Of a stretch of DNA of 31,237 nucleotides, positions 23,181 to 31,223 are shown in pieces (position 1 is the first letter of the stretch; each line of letters begins with the position of its first letter). Below the pieces are notes generated by a model. The model had not been told where the DNA came from. It ran no database searches and saw only the letters and a list, made by a program, of their open reading frames with translations. This DNA is from DATKZB01 sp035528235 (GTDB lineage: Bacteria; Planctomycetota; Phycisphaerae; FEN-1346): the NCBI GenBank assembly GCA_035528235.1, contig DATKZB010000299.1:1-31237 (forward strand). Direction: 5' to 3'. The translations under genes were made by a program, and so were the position numbers.

Positions 23181-24604
23181 CGCGACCCTTTCATGCCCAG
23201 GTCGAGCGCCGCTTGGCGGAACACGTCGCCCCGCTGTTCGTAGTTATCGAACATGTCCCAACTGGCGTACCCGGGCGCCAGCAGCACGACGTCGCCGGTC
23301 CCGGCCAGCGCGACCGCCCGGCCGACGGCGGCCTCCAACCCTTCAACCCGTTCCACGACGGGCCCGCCCGGTCCAATGGCCCGCTGGAGGGCCGCGGCCG
23401 TCGCCCCAATCAGGATGACGGCCTTGGCCCGGCGACGGATCGCCGCCACCATCGGCGCCGGGTCCGAGTGCTTGTCGTACCCGCCCGCGATCAGGATGAT
23501 CGGCTCAGCAAATGCGTCCATCGCCACGACCGCCGCCTGCGGCGTCGTGGCCTTGCTGTCGTCGAAGAACTGCACGCCCTCGCGCCAACCGAGGAGCTGG
23601 AGGCGGTGCGGCAACGGCTGCATCGCCGCCGCGGCCTCGGCTATCTGATGGGGCGTGACACCGAGGAGCCTGGCGGCCGCCGCGGCCGCCAGCACGTTCG
23701 ACACGTTATGCCGGCCCCGCAGGCGCAGCCGCCCGGCCAGGTCGACGCGTTCCTCGCCCTGGCCGAGGCGGAACACGACCTGCCCCTCCTGGGCGAACAC
23801 CCCCTCGGCCAGCACCTCGCACGACGAGAACAGGACCACCCGGCCGCGCGCCTCGGCCCCCCACGACCGGACCTCGGCGTCGTCGGCATTCAGGACGACC
23901 GCGCCGCCGGCGCCCTGGAACCGCAGGATATTCTTCTTGGCGTCGATGTACGCCGCCATGGTGCCGTGGCGGTCGAGGTGATTCTCGCTGAGGTTCGTGA
24001 CGACGGCCGTCCGGGGGCTGGCGGCGATGCGGCCGAGGTCTTCGAGCTGGAAACTCGAGAGTTCCAGGACGACCGTCTCGTGGGGCCGGATGTCCGGAAG
24101 GTCCTCCAGCAGGCTCTTGCCGATGTTGCCGCCCACGCGGACCGGCCCGGCCAGGGCGAGCATCTCGCCCACGAGCGCCGTCGTCGTGCTCTTGCCGCTC
24201 GAGCCGGTGACGCCGACGATGGGGGCGGGGCACCGCTCGACGAAGAGGTTCATCTCGGAGGTGATCTCGGCCCCGGCCTTCTCGGCCATTACCACATATG
24301 GAGACGTCTTTGGTACGGCCGGGCTGACCACGAGGACCTCGGCGCCGGTGAAATCGGCCGGGTCGTGGCCGCCCAGGTGGAACGTCATCGGCAGGCCCCG
24401 CAGGGCCTCGACGCTGGGCGCCAGGACGTCGGCCGGTTTGAGGTCGGTCACGGTAACGCGGGCCCCCTGCCGGGCCAGGTAGCGGGCGGCCCCGACGCCG
24501 CCGCCGAAAAGACCGAGTCCCATGACCGTGACGGCCCGCCCCTGGTACGGGCGCGGGACCATCCGGTCCGGCTCGGCCTTCGGAGTGCTGTGAGGTGCCG
24601 CCAT
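23177..24604 (-). CDS. murD: UDP-N-acetylmuramoyl-L-alanine--D-glutamate ligase
   Basis: Cytoplasmic Mur ligase of 475 residues adding D-glutamate to UDP-MurNAc-L-Ala in peptidoglycan synthesis. The N-terminal Rossmann domain starts VTVMGLGLFGGGVGAARYLA (26-45). The ATP-binding loop is VTGSSGKSTTTALV (132-145, Lys138); most MurD have GTNGKTT or GSNGKST, so Ser136 replaces Asn. The central domain has LELSSFQLE, NLSENHLDRHG, and YIDAKKNIL, where a carbamoylated lysine is expected. The C-terminal domain has HRLQLLG, FFDDSKATTP, GGYDKHSD and LLAPGYASWDMFDNYEQRG, all typical. ATG at 24604 is taken; a second ATG at 24562 (MVPRPYQGR) is also possible, and neither has a strong ribosome site. It is isolated from other mur/fts genes. 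Its presence indicates that this organism makes peptidoglycan. Confidence 0.95.
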   Translation of the reverse strand: MAAPHSTPKAEPDRMVPRPYQGRAVTVMGLGLFGGGVGAARYLARQGARVTVTDLKPADVLAPSVEALRGLPMTFHLGGHDPADFTGAEVLVVSPAVPKTSPYVVMAEKAGAEITSEMNLFVERCPAPIVGVTGSSGKSTTTALVGEMLALAGPVRVGGNIGKSLLEDLPDIRPHETVVLELSSFQLEDLGRIAASPRTAVVTNLSENHLDRHGTMAAYIDAKKNILRFQGAGGAVVLNADDAEVRSWGAEARGRVVLFSSCEVLAEGVFAQEGQVVFRLGQGEERVDLAGRLRLRGRHNVSNVLAAAAAARLLGVTPHQIAEAAAAMQPLPHRLQLLGWREGVQFFDDSKATTPQAAVVAMDAFAEPIILIAGGYDKHSDPAPMVAAIRRRAKAVILIGATAAALQRAIGPGGPVVERVEGLEAAVGRAVALAGTGDVVLLAPGYASWDMFDNYEQRGDVFRQAALDLGMKGSR

Positions 24605-24713
24605 CCGCCAGTCCGCCAGGGGTCCCTGAGACCTGCCTTAGACGCTCGCCATACGGGTGCTGCGCGCCCGCCGAGAGCCGGCCACCCCGGTGCTGCTTTC
24701 GGCCGCGACCCGG

Positions 24714-25676
24714 TCAGACCGTGGCGGCCCGGCGGGCCAGGGCCTCGGCCAAGCCGGCCTTGGCGTCGACGATGGCCACTTCGATCGCGTCTTCCCAGTT
24801 GACCTCGCCGAGGTGCTCGTACTCGGGCCGTTCCCATGCGTAGATGATGCTGCGCGACGCCGTGACCAGGCCGCCCCATCCGTCCTCGTGGAACGCCAGC
24901 GACGCATCGGCCAGCGTGCCTCCCTGGGCGCCGACGCCGGGCACCAGCAGAAGGCTGTTGGGCATAAGGTCGCGCAAGAGGCGCGTGTCGTCGGGATACG
25001 TGGCGGCCACGACGGCGGCCACGAGGCTGTAGCCGGAATCGCCGACGCACCCCGCCTGGTTGGCCCAGTCGTTGACGCGTTCGGCCACGCGTTCGAAGAC
25101 GCGTCGGCCTTCCTCGTCTTTGAAGTCCTGGAAGTCCTTGGCCGAGGGGTTGGTGGTGCGGACGACCACGATGACGCCCTGGCCGCCCTGCTTCGCCACG
25201 TCGATAAACGGCTGGACGCCGTCGATGCCGAAGTACGGGTTGACCGTGACGGCGTCGACGGCCACGCTGTGCTCGGCGTCGCCTTCGCCGATGAAGGCTT
25301 CTTCGAGATGGGCGACGGCGTAGGCCGCGGCGGTGGATCCGATGTCGGCCCGCTTAACGTCGCCGATGACCATGAGGCCGGCCTCGTGGGCGTAGTCGAC
25401 GACCTCCAAGTAGGCGCGCATGCCCAGGGGCCCGCATCGCTCGAAGCAGGCGGCCTGGAGTTTGACGCACGGCACGTGCTCGGCCACGATGTCGATGACG
25501 CTCTGGCTGAACTCCTTGGCCGCGGCCGCCTGCTCGCTCAGGATGCCGCGCGACTTCGACGCGATCTCGCGAATCTGTTTCGGCATCCGCTCGTACATCG
25601 GGTCCAGGCCGACGCACAGCGGGGCCTGTTTTTCCTCGACCGCATCGAGCATCCGGTCCGCGAAATGCTTGGCCAC
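24714..25676 (-). CDS. pyrF: Orotidine 5'-phosphate decarboxylase, long bacterial type
   Basis: Final enzyme of UMP synthesis, 320 residues, in the length range of the type 2 PyrF family. Visible signatures: HFADRMLDAVEEKQAPLCVG at the N terminus, VKLQAACFERCGPLG, GLMVIGDVKRADIGSTAAAY with the catalytic Asp-x-Lys-x-x-Asp, DAVTVNPYFGIDGVQPFID, VVVRTTNPSAKDFQ, and LLVPGVGAQGG at the phosphate-binding site. The preferred start is GTG at 25676, with GGAGG 5 nt upstream, giving an N terminus like known members; an ATG at 25691 and longer upstream frames are less likely. A putative promoter lies about 80 bp upstream. It is followed 109 bp later by murD on the same strand, so a pyrF-murD-glycosidase transcript is possible. 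Confidence 0.95.
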   Translation of the reverse strand: MAKHFADRMLDAVEEKQAPLCVGLDPMYERMPKQIREIASKSRGILSEQAAAAKEFSQSVIDIVAEHVPCVKLQAACFERCGPLGMRAYLEVVDYAHEAGLMVIGDVKRADIGSTAAAYAVAHLEEAFIGEGDAEHSVAVDAVTVNPYFGIDGVQPFIDVAKQGGQGVIVVVRTTNPSAKDFQDFKDEEGRRVFERVAERVNDWANQAGCVGDSGYSLVAAVVAATYPDDTRLLRDLMPNSLLLVPGVGAQGGTLADASLAFHEDGWGGLVTASRSIIYAWERPEYEHLGEVNWEDAIEVAIVDAKAGLAEALARRAATV

Positions 25677-25753
25677 GGTGCCCTCCCTCATCAGATACAC
25701 TCGTTCTGTCATACCCATAGGCGCGGCGTACGCCCCTGGGTGCAAGACGGAGG

Positions 25754-25782
25754 AGTTTAGGCAGCGCGGGGCCGAAAAGCAA
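25754..25782 (-). promoter_or_regulatory. Possible sigma70 promoter of pyrF
   Basis: On the minus strand TTGCTT (25777-25782), a 17-bp spacer and TAAACT (25754-25759). The two boxes match consensus at 3 of 6 and 4 of 6 positions. Spacing and position are good, but the match is modest. Confidence 0.35.
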
Positions 25783-25961
25783 GGATAATCCCGTGCGCGG
25801 CCCCCCGCAACGCCCTTCTCCCTAGCGCCAAGGCCCCTTTCGGGCCACCCGGAACACTCCCGGGCTTCCCCCCGGCGCCGCCTGCCGGCCCCCGGCCGCG
25901 CAAACATCGCGGCGGACCGCCAAGGCCCGCCGCACGAAACTGTCGCCACGCCGACCGGCCT

Positions 25962-26969
25962 TCAACCGCCCAGGCCCGCCAGCAGTTTGGCCAACTGGTC
26001 CTTGACCGAGTTCTCCTCGGCGTTGAACGTCCCGGCCACGTACGAGCCCGCCGGCGGCGCCACCGCCACGTTGTGCTCGGCCGCGTTCGTACTGTTGGCC
26101 AGGTACCCCTCGTACGCCGTGTAGGCGGCGCTGGCGTCCACGCCGCTGGGGTACCGGATGACGAACAGGTAGTTCAGCACGCCCATCGTGCCGGTGGGGT
26201 AGCCCATGATGGCGACGTCCGTCTCGTTGCCGAGATCGAGCATGCGGGCCATCGTGGTGGGGTCGCCCTTGGGCACGAACGGCAGCGAGGCCAGCGTCTC
26301 GAACTTATGCAGATAGTATCGCTCGCCCTGGACGGACCCGAGGGGGAACGTCTCGAGCACGGCGGGCCGGTACCCGGGCGAGGTAATCTGGTCGGCAATC
26401 CACCGGCCGAACTCCATGAGCACCGGCGCCGAGTCGTTCGTGCCGCTGTACTCGATGGCCACGAAGTACGCCCCCTTGACGAACCCCAGGGCCCGGTTGC
26501 TCATCCGCGCCGCCAGGCCCACCAGCGGAAACTGGTCGCCGCTGGCGCGGACGCTGAACGCGCCGAACGCCTCCGACGGCGTCTTCATCTCGAAGATCCG
26601 CAGCGTCACGCCCTCGCCCGCCGCGCCGCGCACGTACGCCCGCGTGGCCGACTTGACGTAATCGTACAGCCGGTACGCCGCCGCCGCCTGGCCCAGGTCG
26701 GCCTCCAGGGGCTCAACGCCGTCGGCCGTGTTGGCCGCGGGGCCATACACCTTCGCGGGGGCGCCGGCCTTCCAGTCGCCGACGTCGGCGTTGCCGGGCA
26801 GCAGTTTCAGGAGCGAGGCGTGCGGGCCGGTGGTGGCCGGCTTGGGCCCGGGCGGGGCCTTCTCCTCGTCCTCCGAAGGCGGGGTCGTGCTGCAACCGGC
26901 CGCCACCAGCAGCGTTGCCGCCAACCCCATCGCCAACACCCGCCACAGCCGTCCTGACGCAATCGTCAT
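25962..26969 (-). CDS. DUF6599-like lipoprotein
   Basis: Protein of 335 residues. Residues 1-25 form an export signal ending VAAGC with Cys26 as likely lipidation site, followed by an acidic, proline-rich spacer. The remainder resembles the DUF6599 family: LLKLLPGNADVGDWKAG, AAAYRLYDYVKSATRAYV, and LRIFEMKTPSEAFGAFSVRA, where members have a LYDYINGAAE-like and a SPxxAFGIYS-like segment. It then continues as alternating short strands (AYFVAIEYSG, LNYLFVIRYP). The family's function is unknown; such proteins are frequent in Planctomycetes and Acidobacteria. ATG start with GGAGG about 9 nt upstream. No clear partner: heparinase-like gene lies 177 bp upstream and pyrF 285 bp downstream. The lipoprotein prediction is strong; the family assignment is moderate. 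Confidence 0.8.
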   Translation of the reverse strand: MTIASGRLWRVLAMGLAATLLVAAGCSTTPPSEDEEKAPPGPKPATTGPHASLLKLLPGNADVGDWKAGAPAKVYGPAANTADGVEPLEADLGQAAAAYRLYDYVKSATRAYVRGAAGEGVTLRIFEMKTPSEAFGAFSVRASGDQFPLVGLAARMSNRALGFVKGAYFVAIEYSGTNDSAPVLMEFGRWIADQITSPGYRPAVLETFPLGSVQGERYYLHKFETLASLPFVPKGDPTTMARMLDLGNETDVAIMGYPTGTMGVLNYLFVIRYPSGVDASAAYTAYEGYLANSTNAAEHNVAVAPPAGSYVAGTFNAEENSVKDQLAKLLAGLGG

Positions 26970-27100
26970 GACCGAGTCCTCCCTCCCGACGAGACCGTGC
27001 CGCGAGGCACGTGCGAAACACCGACGCGGATTATAGCGCCGCCGCCGCGGCGATTCAAATCAAATCGCGACAGGGCCCGTTGGGCCGCGGAGAGGCTCAC

Positions 27101-27124
27101 CCGCTCCCCTGTCGGGTCGCGGCT
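27101..27124. repeat. Dispersed palindrome arm (third locus)
   Basis: CCGCTCCCCTGTCGGGTCGC plus GGCT matches the right arm of the element at 2650-2673 with one 2-nt change. It lies in the 177-bp gap downstream of the heparinase-like gene. Confidence 0.6.
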
Positions 27125-27146
27125 AAGAGGCTGGCGCCGCACACGC

Positions 27147-29000
27147 TCACTTGGCGGCGCCGGGCCAGTCGGCCAGGGGCTGGATGGCCACGGCCGCGGC
27201 CGCTGCCGGGTCGGGCGAAAAGACCACCACCAGCCGCACGTCCTTCGTCTTGCCCGGCAGCCGCACGACCAGTTTCACGGCGTCGGCCTGCTGGCGTTCG
27301 GGCGGCTTGGGGTTGGCGCTCACGGTGTCGATCGTAGCACCCTCGGGGGCGAGGATGCGGCCATACAGGCGTTTGCCCTTCATCTCGAGGACGGCGGCCG
27401 CGCCTTTCGGCTCGACCTTGGCGCGGGTCACCATGCCCCAGAGCACGTCGACGGGCTGGTCGGCCTGGACCTCGTCCTGCACCAGGACGCACTTGCGACC
27501 GATCATCGCCATGCCGCGATGCACGCGCTTGGCCATGGGATACGCGGCCGAGAGGTCGGCCACGGCGCGGGCGTCGTCGGGGGCGTCGGCAAAGGCCACG
27601 ATGGGGGCCTTGGCGGCGGTGGCCTGGTTGGCCCCGTTGATGAGGAGGGTGTTGTGCGACTCGGTCCTCAGGCGGTAGTACGTCCACCGTTTGCCGCCGA
27701 AGTACCCGGGCAGGTTGTAGTCGTCGCCGCCCAGGTCCTCGGCCCATCGCCGGCCGAGGGCGTCGAGGACGAACGACCCCAGGTCCAGATGGCTGTGGTT
27801 GGCCCGGTTGTCGCCGCCCTTGAAGCCGACCCAGAGGGCCTCGGTGTCCTCCCAGGCGCTGCGGAGGAACACGATGTCGTCGCGGCGGAAATGCTTGTGC
27901 AGCGCGAGGCCCGCCGCCTCGGGGCCCTGCCCCTCGGCCACGTACCACACCAGGTCCAGGGCGCTGGGGCGCATCCGCTCGCGCTCGTGCCACGCGTAGA
28001 GCGGCTGCTTGAACGTCCGGGCCAGGAAGAACATGGAGGGGGGCGACCCGGCGCCGTCGCCGGCGTCGGCGAAGTTGAACGTCCGGTTCGTCGGCCCGAC
28101 GAAGTACACGCGGAACGTGCCCGCCAGGTCGAGGCCCGGCGCCTTCTCCAGATTCTGCATCGACCCGAGGGCCGAGTCGAGGGCCGCCAGGTAATACGAT
28201 GTATACATGAGCGTGTAGCCCCAGTACCCGGGCCCCTCGTTCCAGGATCCGTCTGGCCCGAAGTTGGCCATGGCGGGCCCGACGGCCTTCAGACCCGAGG
28301 CCAGGATCTCGCCGGCCACGTCGGCCTCTTCGTCGGCAATGGCCAGGGCCCCCACCGCCAGACCGCCGTTGCAGACCTGGCTCCAGTTGTGATGGGCCCG
28401 CGTCCACCAGCCCCACGGGGCCTTGCCGCGATAGGCCTCCAGGCCGGGTTTCAGGCCCTTCTCGACCAGCGCCGTGCGCAGGGCCGCGCGCTGGCCGTCG
28501 TTCAGCCAGGCGTGGAGCCAATCGTAGCCGATGCCGAAGGCGCACGACATCTCGGCCGTGTCGAGAAAGTGCGACGGGTTCCAGTGCGGGAAGGCGGCCG
28601 CCGCCTCCAGTTCCTTCATGGCCCGTGCCGCGTACTTCGCGTCGCCCGTCAGCAGGTACACGAGGCCGAGCGTCTGAACGCGGTCCAGACACCGGCGGCT
28701 CTGCGTAAGCAGGCGGGGGCCAACGATCTTGAACTCGACCGTCGGGGCGTCGATGAGGCGATCGGCGTCGCGCCGAACGGCGTCGAACATCTTCTTCATG
28801 GCGGCGTCGGTCTCGACGCCCTGGCGCAGGGCCTGGACCGATTCGCTCGTCACGAGGATCCGCGGATGGCCCGGGCGGAGCGCCTTGAGCATCTCGGCCG
28901 ATCCCTGACCCTCGGCCGCGCCACCGGCCGGTGTCACCATCAGAAACGCCGCGACCGCTACGGCCACCGGCAGCAACAGACCGGAGTTGACGTGCATCAT
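27147..29000 (-). CDS. Secreted heparinase II/III-like polysaccharide lyase
   Basis: Protein of 617 residues. The N terminus (MMHVNSGLLLPVAVAVAAFL followed by MVTPAGGAA) is a signal peptide, so the enzyme acts in the periplasm or outside. An alpha-helical toroid region includes HPRILVTSESVQALRQGV, RVQTLGLVYLLTGDAKYAAR, GIGYDWLHAWLNDGQRAALR and the conserved HHNWSQVCNGGLAVGALAI. DGSWNEGPGYWGYTLMYTSY carries a likely catalytic Tyr. The beta-rich heparinase domain begins near NRANHSHLDLGSFVLDALGR, where the first conserved His and Asp of this lyase superfamily lie, and continues with YYRLRTESHNTLLING. The substrate is probably a uronic-acid-containing polysaccharide but cannot be stated. ATG at 29000 or 28997, with GGGAGG 5 to 8 nt upstream. 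Superfamily assignment is good. Confidence 0.87.
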   Translation of the reverse strand: MMHVNSGLLLPVAVAVAAFLMVTPAGGAAEGQGSAEMLKALRPGHPRILVTSESVQALRQGVETDAAMKKMFDAVRRDADRLIDAPTVEFKIVGPRLLTQSRRCLDRVQTLGLVYLLTGDAKYAARAMKELEAAAAFPHWNPSHFLDTAEMSCAFGIGYDWLHAWLNDGQRAALRTALVEKGLKPGLEAYRGKAPWGWWTRAHHNWSQVCNGGLAVGALAIADEEADVAGEILASGLKAVGPAMANFGPDGSWNEGPGYWGYTLMYTSYYLAALDSALGSMQNLEKAPGLDLAGTFRVYFVGPTNRTFNFADAGDGAGSPPSMFFLARTFKQPLYAWHERERMRPSALDLVWYVAEGQGPEAAGLALHKHFRRDDIVFLRSAWEDTEALWVGFKGGDNRANHSHLDLGSFVLDALGRRWAEDLGGDDYNLPGYFGGKRWTYYRLRTESHNTLLINGANQATAAKAPIVAFADAPDDARAVADLSAAYPMAKRVHRGMAMIGRKCVLVQDEVQADQPVDVLWGMVTRAKVEPKGAAAVLEMKGKRLYGRILAPEGATIDTVSANPKPPERQQADAVKLVVRLPGKTKDVRLVVVFSPDPAAAAAVAIQPLADWPGAAK

Positions 29001-29339
29001 GGTGCCCTCCCGTTTCCGCGTGCGATGTGCCGTTGTAGGGGCACGACATGTCGTGCCCCTACGTCGGCGCCTCAGAGCCCACCACGGCGGCCCGCCCCCG
29101 CCCGAGGCGGGCCTGCCTAGGGAAGGCAAGGCGAGCAAGTCCCTGAAAGGCCGCCGTGGAACACGTGGCCCTGTACGATAGAACCGCCGGGTAGGCGCGC
29201 CGGTGTCGGCGGTTCGGCGGGGCCGGCGGGCGGGCCGATTTTCGTCTGAAGTGGCGTGGGGCCAACGTCCGATAAAACAGCATCGTCGTGTCCGAGCGAG
29301 GGCACCCGAGACCCCGCGCCGCGAGGAGCGTCTGTCGCC
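29001..29339. other. Divergent intergenic region between lyase and enolase genes
   Basis: No gene seen. It contains a perfect 28-bp palindrome (29035-29062) and a hairpin with 9-bp arms GAACCGCCG (29181-29189) and CGGCGGTTC (29217-29225). The enolase ribosome site GAGGAG is at 29323-29328. I could not identify a convincing promoter for either gene. Confidence 0.6.
29035..29062. repeat. Perfect 28-bp palindrome
   Basis: GTAGGGGCACGACA (29035-29048) is followed directly by its exact reverse complement (29049-29062) with no loop. Perfect dyad symmetry of this length does not suit a terminator. It fits a dispersed palindromic repeat or a binding site for a dimeric protein. Confidence 0.8.
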
Positions 29340-30623
29340 ATGTCGAGCACTATCCGTTGCGTCCGCGCCCGAGAGATCCTCGACTCGCGCGGAAACCCCA
29401 CCGTCGAGGTCGACGTCCTGCTGGCCGGTGGCGCCGTCGGACGCTCATCGGTCCCCACCGGCGCCTCGACCGGCAAACACGCGGCCGTCCAGGTCCACGA
29501 CGGCGACCCGAAACGGTACGGCGGCCTGGGCGTCACGAAGGCCGTCCAGAACGTCAACCTGCTCATCGGGCCCAAGGTCACGGGGATGGACGCCCGCGAC
29601 CAGCCGGCCGTCGACGAGACGATGATCGCCCTGGACGGCACGCCCCAGAAGGCCCGGCTGGGCGCCAACGCCATCCTGGGCGTGAGCCTGGCGGTGGCCC
29701 GCGCCGCCGCGGCCGCGGCGGATTTGCCCCTGTGGAAGTACCTGGGCGGCCCGGCGGCCCGCATCCTGCCCGTCCCGATGTGCAACATCATGAACGGCGG
29801 CGTGCACGCCGACTTCGCCATCGACTTCCAGGAAATCATGGTCATGCCCGTGGGGGCCACGAGTTTCCGCGAAAGCCTGCGGATGGCCTGCGAGATCTTC
29901 CACGCCCTCGATGGCGTCCTCGACCGGAAGGGCTATTCGACCGCCGTGGGCGATGAAGGCGGTTACGCGCCCGACCTCAAGGGCGGCAACGAGGAGGCCG
30001 TCGCCCTGGTCCTGGAGGCCGTCTCGGCCGCCGGCTACAAGGCGGGCAAGGACGTCTGGCTGGCCCTCGACCCGGCCGCCAGCCAGTTCTACAAGGGCGG
30101 CAAGTACCGCCTGGCCAGCCAGGACCGGCGCCTGACAGCCACCCAGATGGTCGATTTCTGGGCCGACTGGGCCGCCAAGTATCCCCTGTGCAGCCTCGAA
30201 GACGGCATGGCCGAGGACGATTGGAAGGGCTGGAAACTCCTCACCGAGCGCCTCGGCCATCGCCTGCAACTCGTCGGCGACGACCTGTTCGTCACCAGCA
30301 CCCAGCGGCTGGCCCGCGGTCTGGCGGAGGGCATCGCCAACAGCATCCTCATCAAGGTCAACCAGATCGGCACGCTGACCGAGACGTTGGCCGCCGTCGA
30401 CATGGCACGCCGCGCGGGCTATACGGCCGTCGTCAGCCACCGTAGCGGCGAGACCGAGGACACGACCATTGCCGACCTGGCGGTGGCCACCGGCGTGGGC
30501 CAGATCAAGACCGGCGGCCTGTGCCGCACCGAACGCGTCGCCAAATACAACCAGTTACTCCGTATCGAGGAAGCCCTGGGCGACACCGCCCGGTACGGCG
30601 GTACCCTGTGGAAAAAGGCATGA
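29340..30623 (+). CDS. eno: Enolase (phosphopyruvate hydratase)
   Basis: Glycolytic enzyme of 427 residues converting 2-phosphoglycerate to phosphoenolpyruvate. All signatures are present: AREILDSRGNPTVEVDV (10-26), VPTGASTGKHAA (38-49), LGANAILGVSLAVARA (107-122), catalytic Glu206 in VGDEGGYAP, metal ligands Asp244 (LALDPAASQFY), Glu287 (CSLEDGM) and Asp314 (VGDDLFVT), Lys339 in ILIKVNQIGTLTET, and SHRSGETEDTTIADLAV (366-382). Near the end, KTGGLCRTERVAKYNQLLRI is typical. The segment NGGVHADFAIDFQEIMVMPV differs slightly from the usual NGGxHADNxxDxQEFMIMP. ATG at 29340 with GAGGAG 11 nt upstream; the longer upstream frame has no support. Its stop overlaps the next start as ATGA. Confidence 0.97.
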   Translation: MSSTIRCVRAREILDSRGNPTVEVDVLLAGGAVGRSSVPTGASTGKHAAVQVHDGDPKRYGGLGVTKAVQNVNLLIGPKVTGMDARDQPAVDETMIALDGTPQKARLGANAILGVSLAVARAAAAAADLPLWKYLGGPAARILPVPMCNIMNGGVHADFAIDFQEIMVMPVGATSFRESLRMACEIFHALDGVLDRKGYSTAVGDEGGYAPDLKGGNEEAVALVLEAVSAAGYKAGKDVWLALDPAASQFYKGGKYRLASQDRRLTATQMVDFWADWAAKYPLCSLEDGMAEDDWKGWKLLTERLGHRLQLVGDDLFVTSTQRLARGLAEGIANSILIKVNQIGTLTETLAAVDMARRAGYTAVVSHRSGETEDTTIADLAVATGVGQIKTGGLCRTERVAKYNQLLRIEEALGDTARYGGTLWKKA

Positions 30624-31120
30624 ACCATCTCGACATCTGGTCCCGACGGCTGGGCAGCGGGTGGATCTACTGGCCGGCCTGTCTGGCGGGCGTGACGCTG
30701 ATCGCCCTGGCGGTTCTCGGCCCGGAGGCCGAGCGCCGCCTGGCCATCGAACGTCACTGTGGCATCATGGAGACCGAGGTCGCCGCCCTCAAGGAGGCCC
30801 ACAGCCAACTGGCGGCGTCGGCCCACGCCCTGGAGAACGACCCGGTGTACATCGAGGCGGTGGCCGTCCGCGACCAGAACGTCCGCCGGCCGGGCGAAGA
30901 GGCCCTGCCCCTGCCCCAGCGGCTCCGCGCCGGAACCGCCGGGCCGCCGGCCCCGCCGGCCCCGCCCGCCTCGGCCCTGCCGCCCATCGTGGCCAACGTG
31001 GCCCGGTTCACCGACCCCAGGTTCCAGTTCGGGGCGATGGTCGTCGGCATCGTCCTCCTGGCCGTCGGGATCGTCTTCAGCCTGCCGACACGGGCCAAGG
31101 CGGCGCCGGCCGGAAAGTAA
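30620..31120 (+). CDS. DivIC/FtsB-like septum formation protein with second membrane helix
   Basis: Small protein of 166 residues. A first membrane helix (about 16-34) is followed by a coiled coil (38-72) and by LENDPVYIEAVAVRDQ (71-86) and RRPGEEAL (89-96). This pattern (N-DP-x-x-IE-x-x-AR..., then PGE) is the DivIC/FtsB hallmark, a bitopic divisome component linking FtsL and FtsQ/DivIB. Eno-ftsB adjacency is also known from proteobacteria, supporting the call. Unlike usual members, it continues with a proline-rich linker (105-121) and a second helix (about 136-155, FGAMVVGIVLLAVGIVFSLP), placing the C terminus back in the cytoplasm. The start overlaps the enolase stop in ATGA, with AAAAAGG just upstream. 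The call is moderately sure because the family is short and divergent. Confidence 0.7.
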   Translation: MNHLDIWSRRLGSGWIYWPACLAGVTLIALAVLGPEAERRLAIERHCGIMETEVAALKEAHSQLAASAHALENDPVYIEAVAVRDQNVRRPGEEALPLPQRLRAGTAGPPAPPAPPASALPPIVANVARFTDPRFQFGAMVVGIVLLAVGIVFSLPTRAKAAPAGK

Positions 31121-31152
31121 TGCTCTTGTTACACACCAAGTGATGGATACCC

Positions 31153-31223
31153 GGGTGGCATGCCCACGCCGCCTTTGCGTGGGCATGCATGCCCGCGGAA
31201 CGGATGCCGCGGGCATGCCACCC
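31153..31223. repeat. Composite double-hairpin palindrome at the window end
   Basis: Two hairpins (arms GCATGCCCACGC 31158-31169 with 31177-31188, and GCATGCCCGCGG 31187-31198 with 31207-31218) are nested in an outer inverted repeat (GGGTGGCATGCCC 31153-31165 with 31211-31223). It sits 33 bp after the DivIC/FtsB-like stop. It may end the enolase transcript, but its nested symmetry looks like a mobile palindromic element. Confidence 0.75.

Noticed and set aside
20220..23243. A 1,007-codon plus-strand open frame antisense to the glycosidase.
   Set aside because: Same codon-bias artefact; the minus strand shows the GH106-like motifs.
26997..29120. A 707-codon plus-strand open frame antisense to the heparinase-like gene.
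   Set aside because: The lyase motifs and signal peptide are on the minus strand; the plus frame has no recognisable domain.
29140..29340. Enolase promoter, such as TACGAT near 29174 or GATAAA near 29270.
   Set aside because: No acceptable -35 box lies at 16-18 bp from either; not specific enough to annotate.
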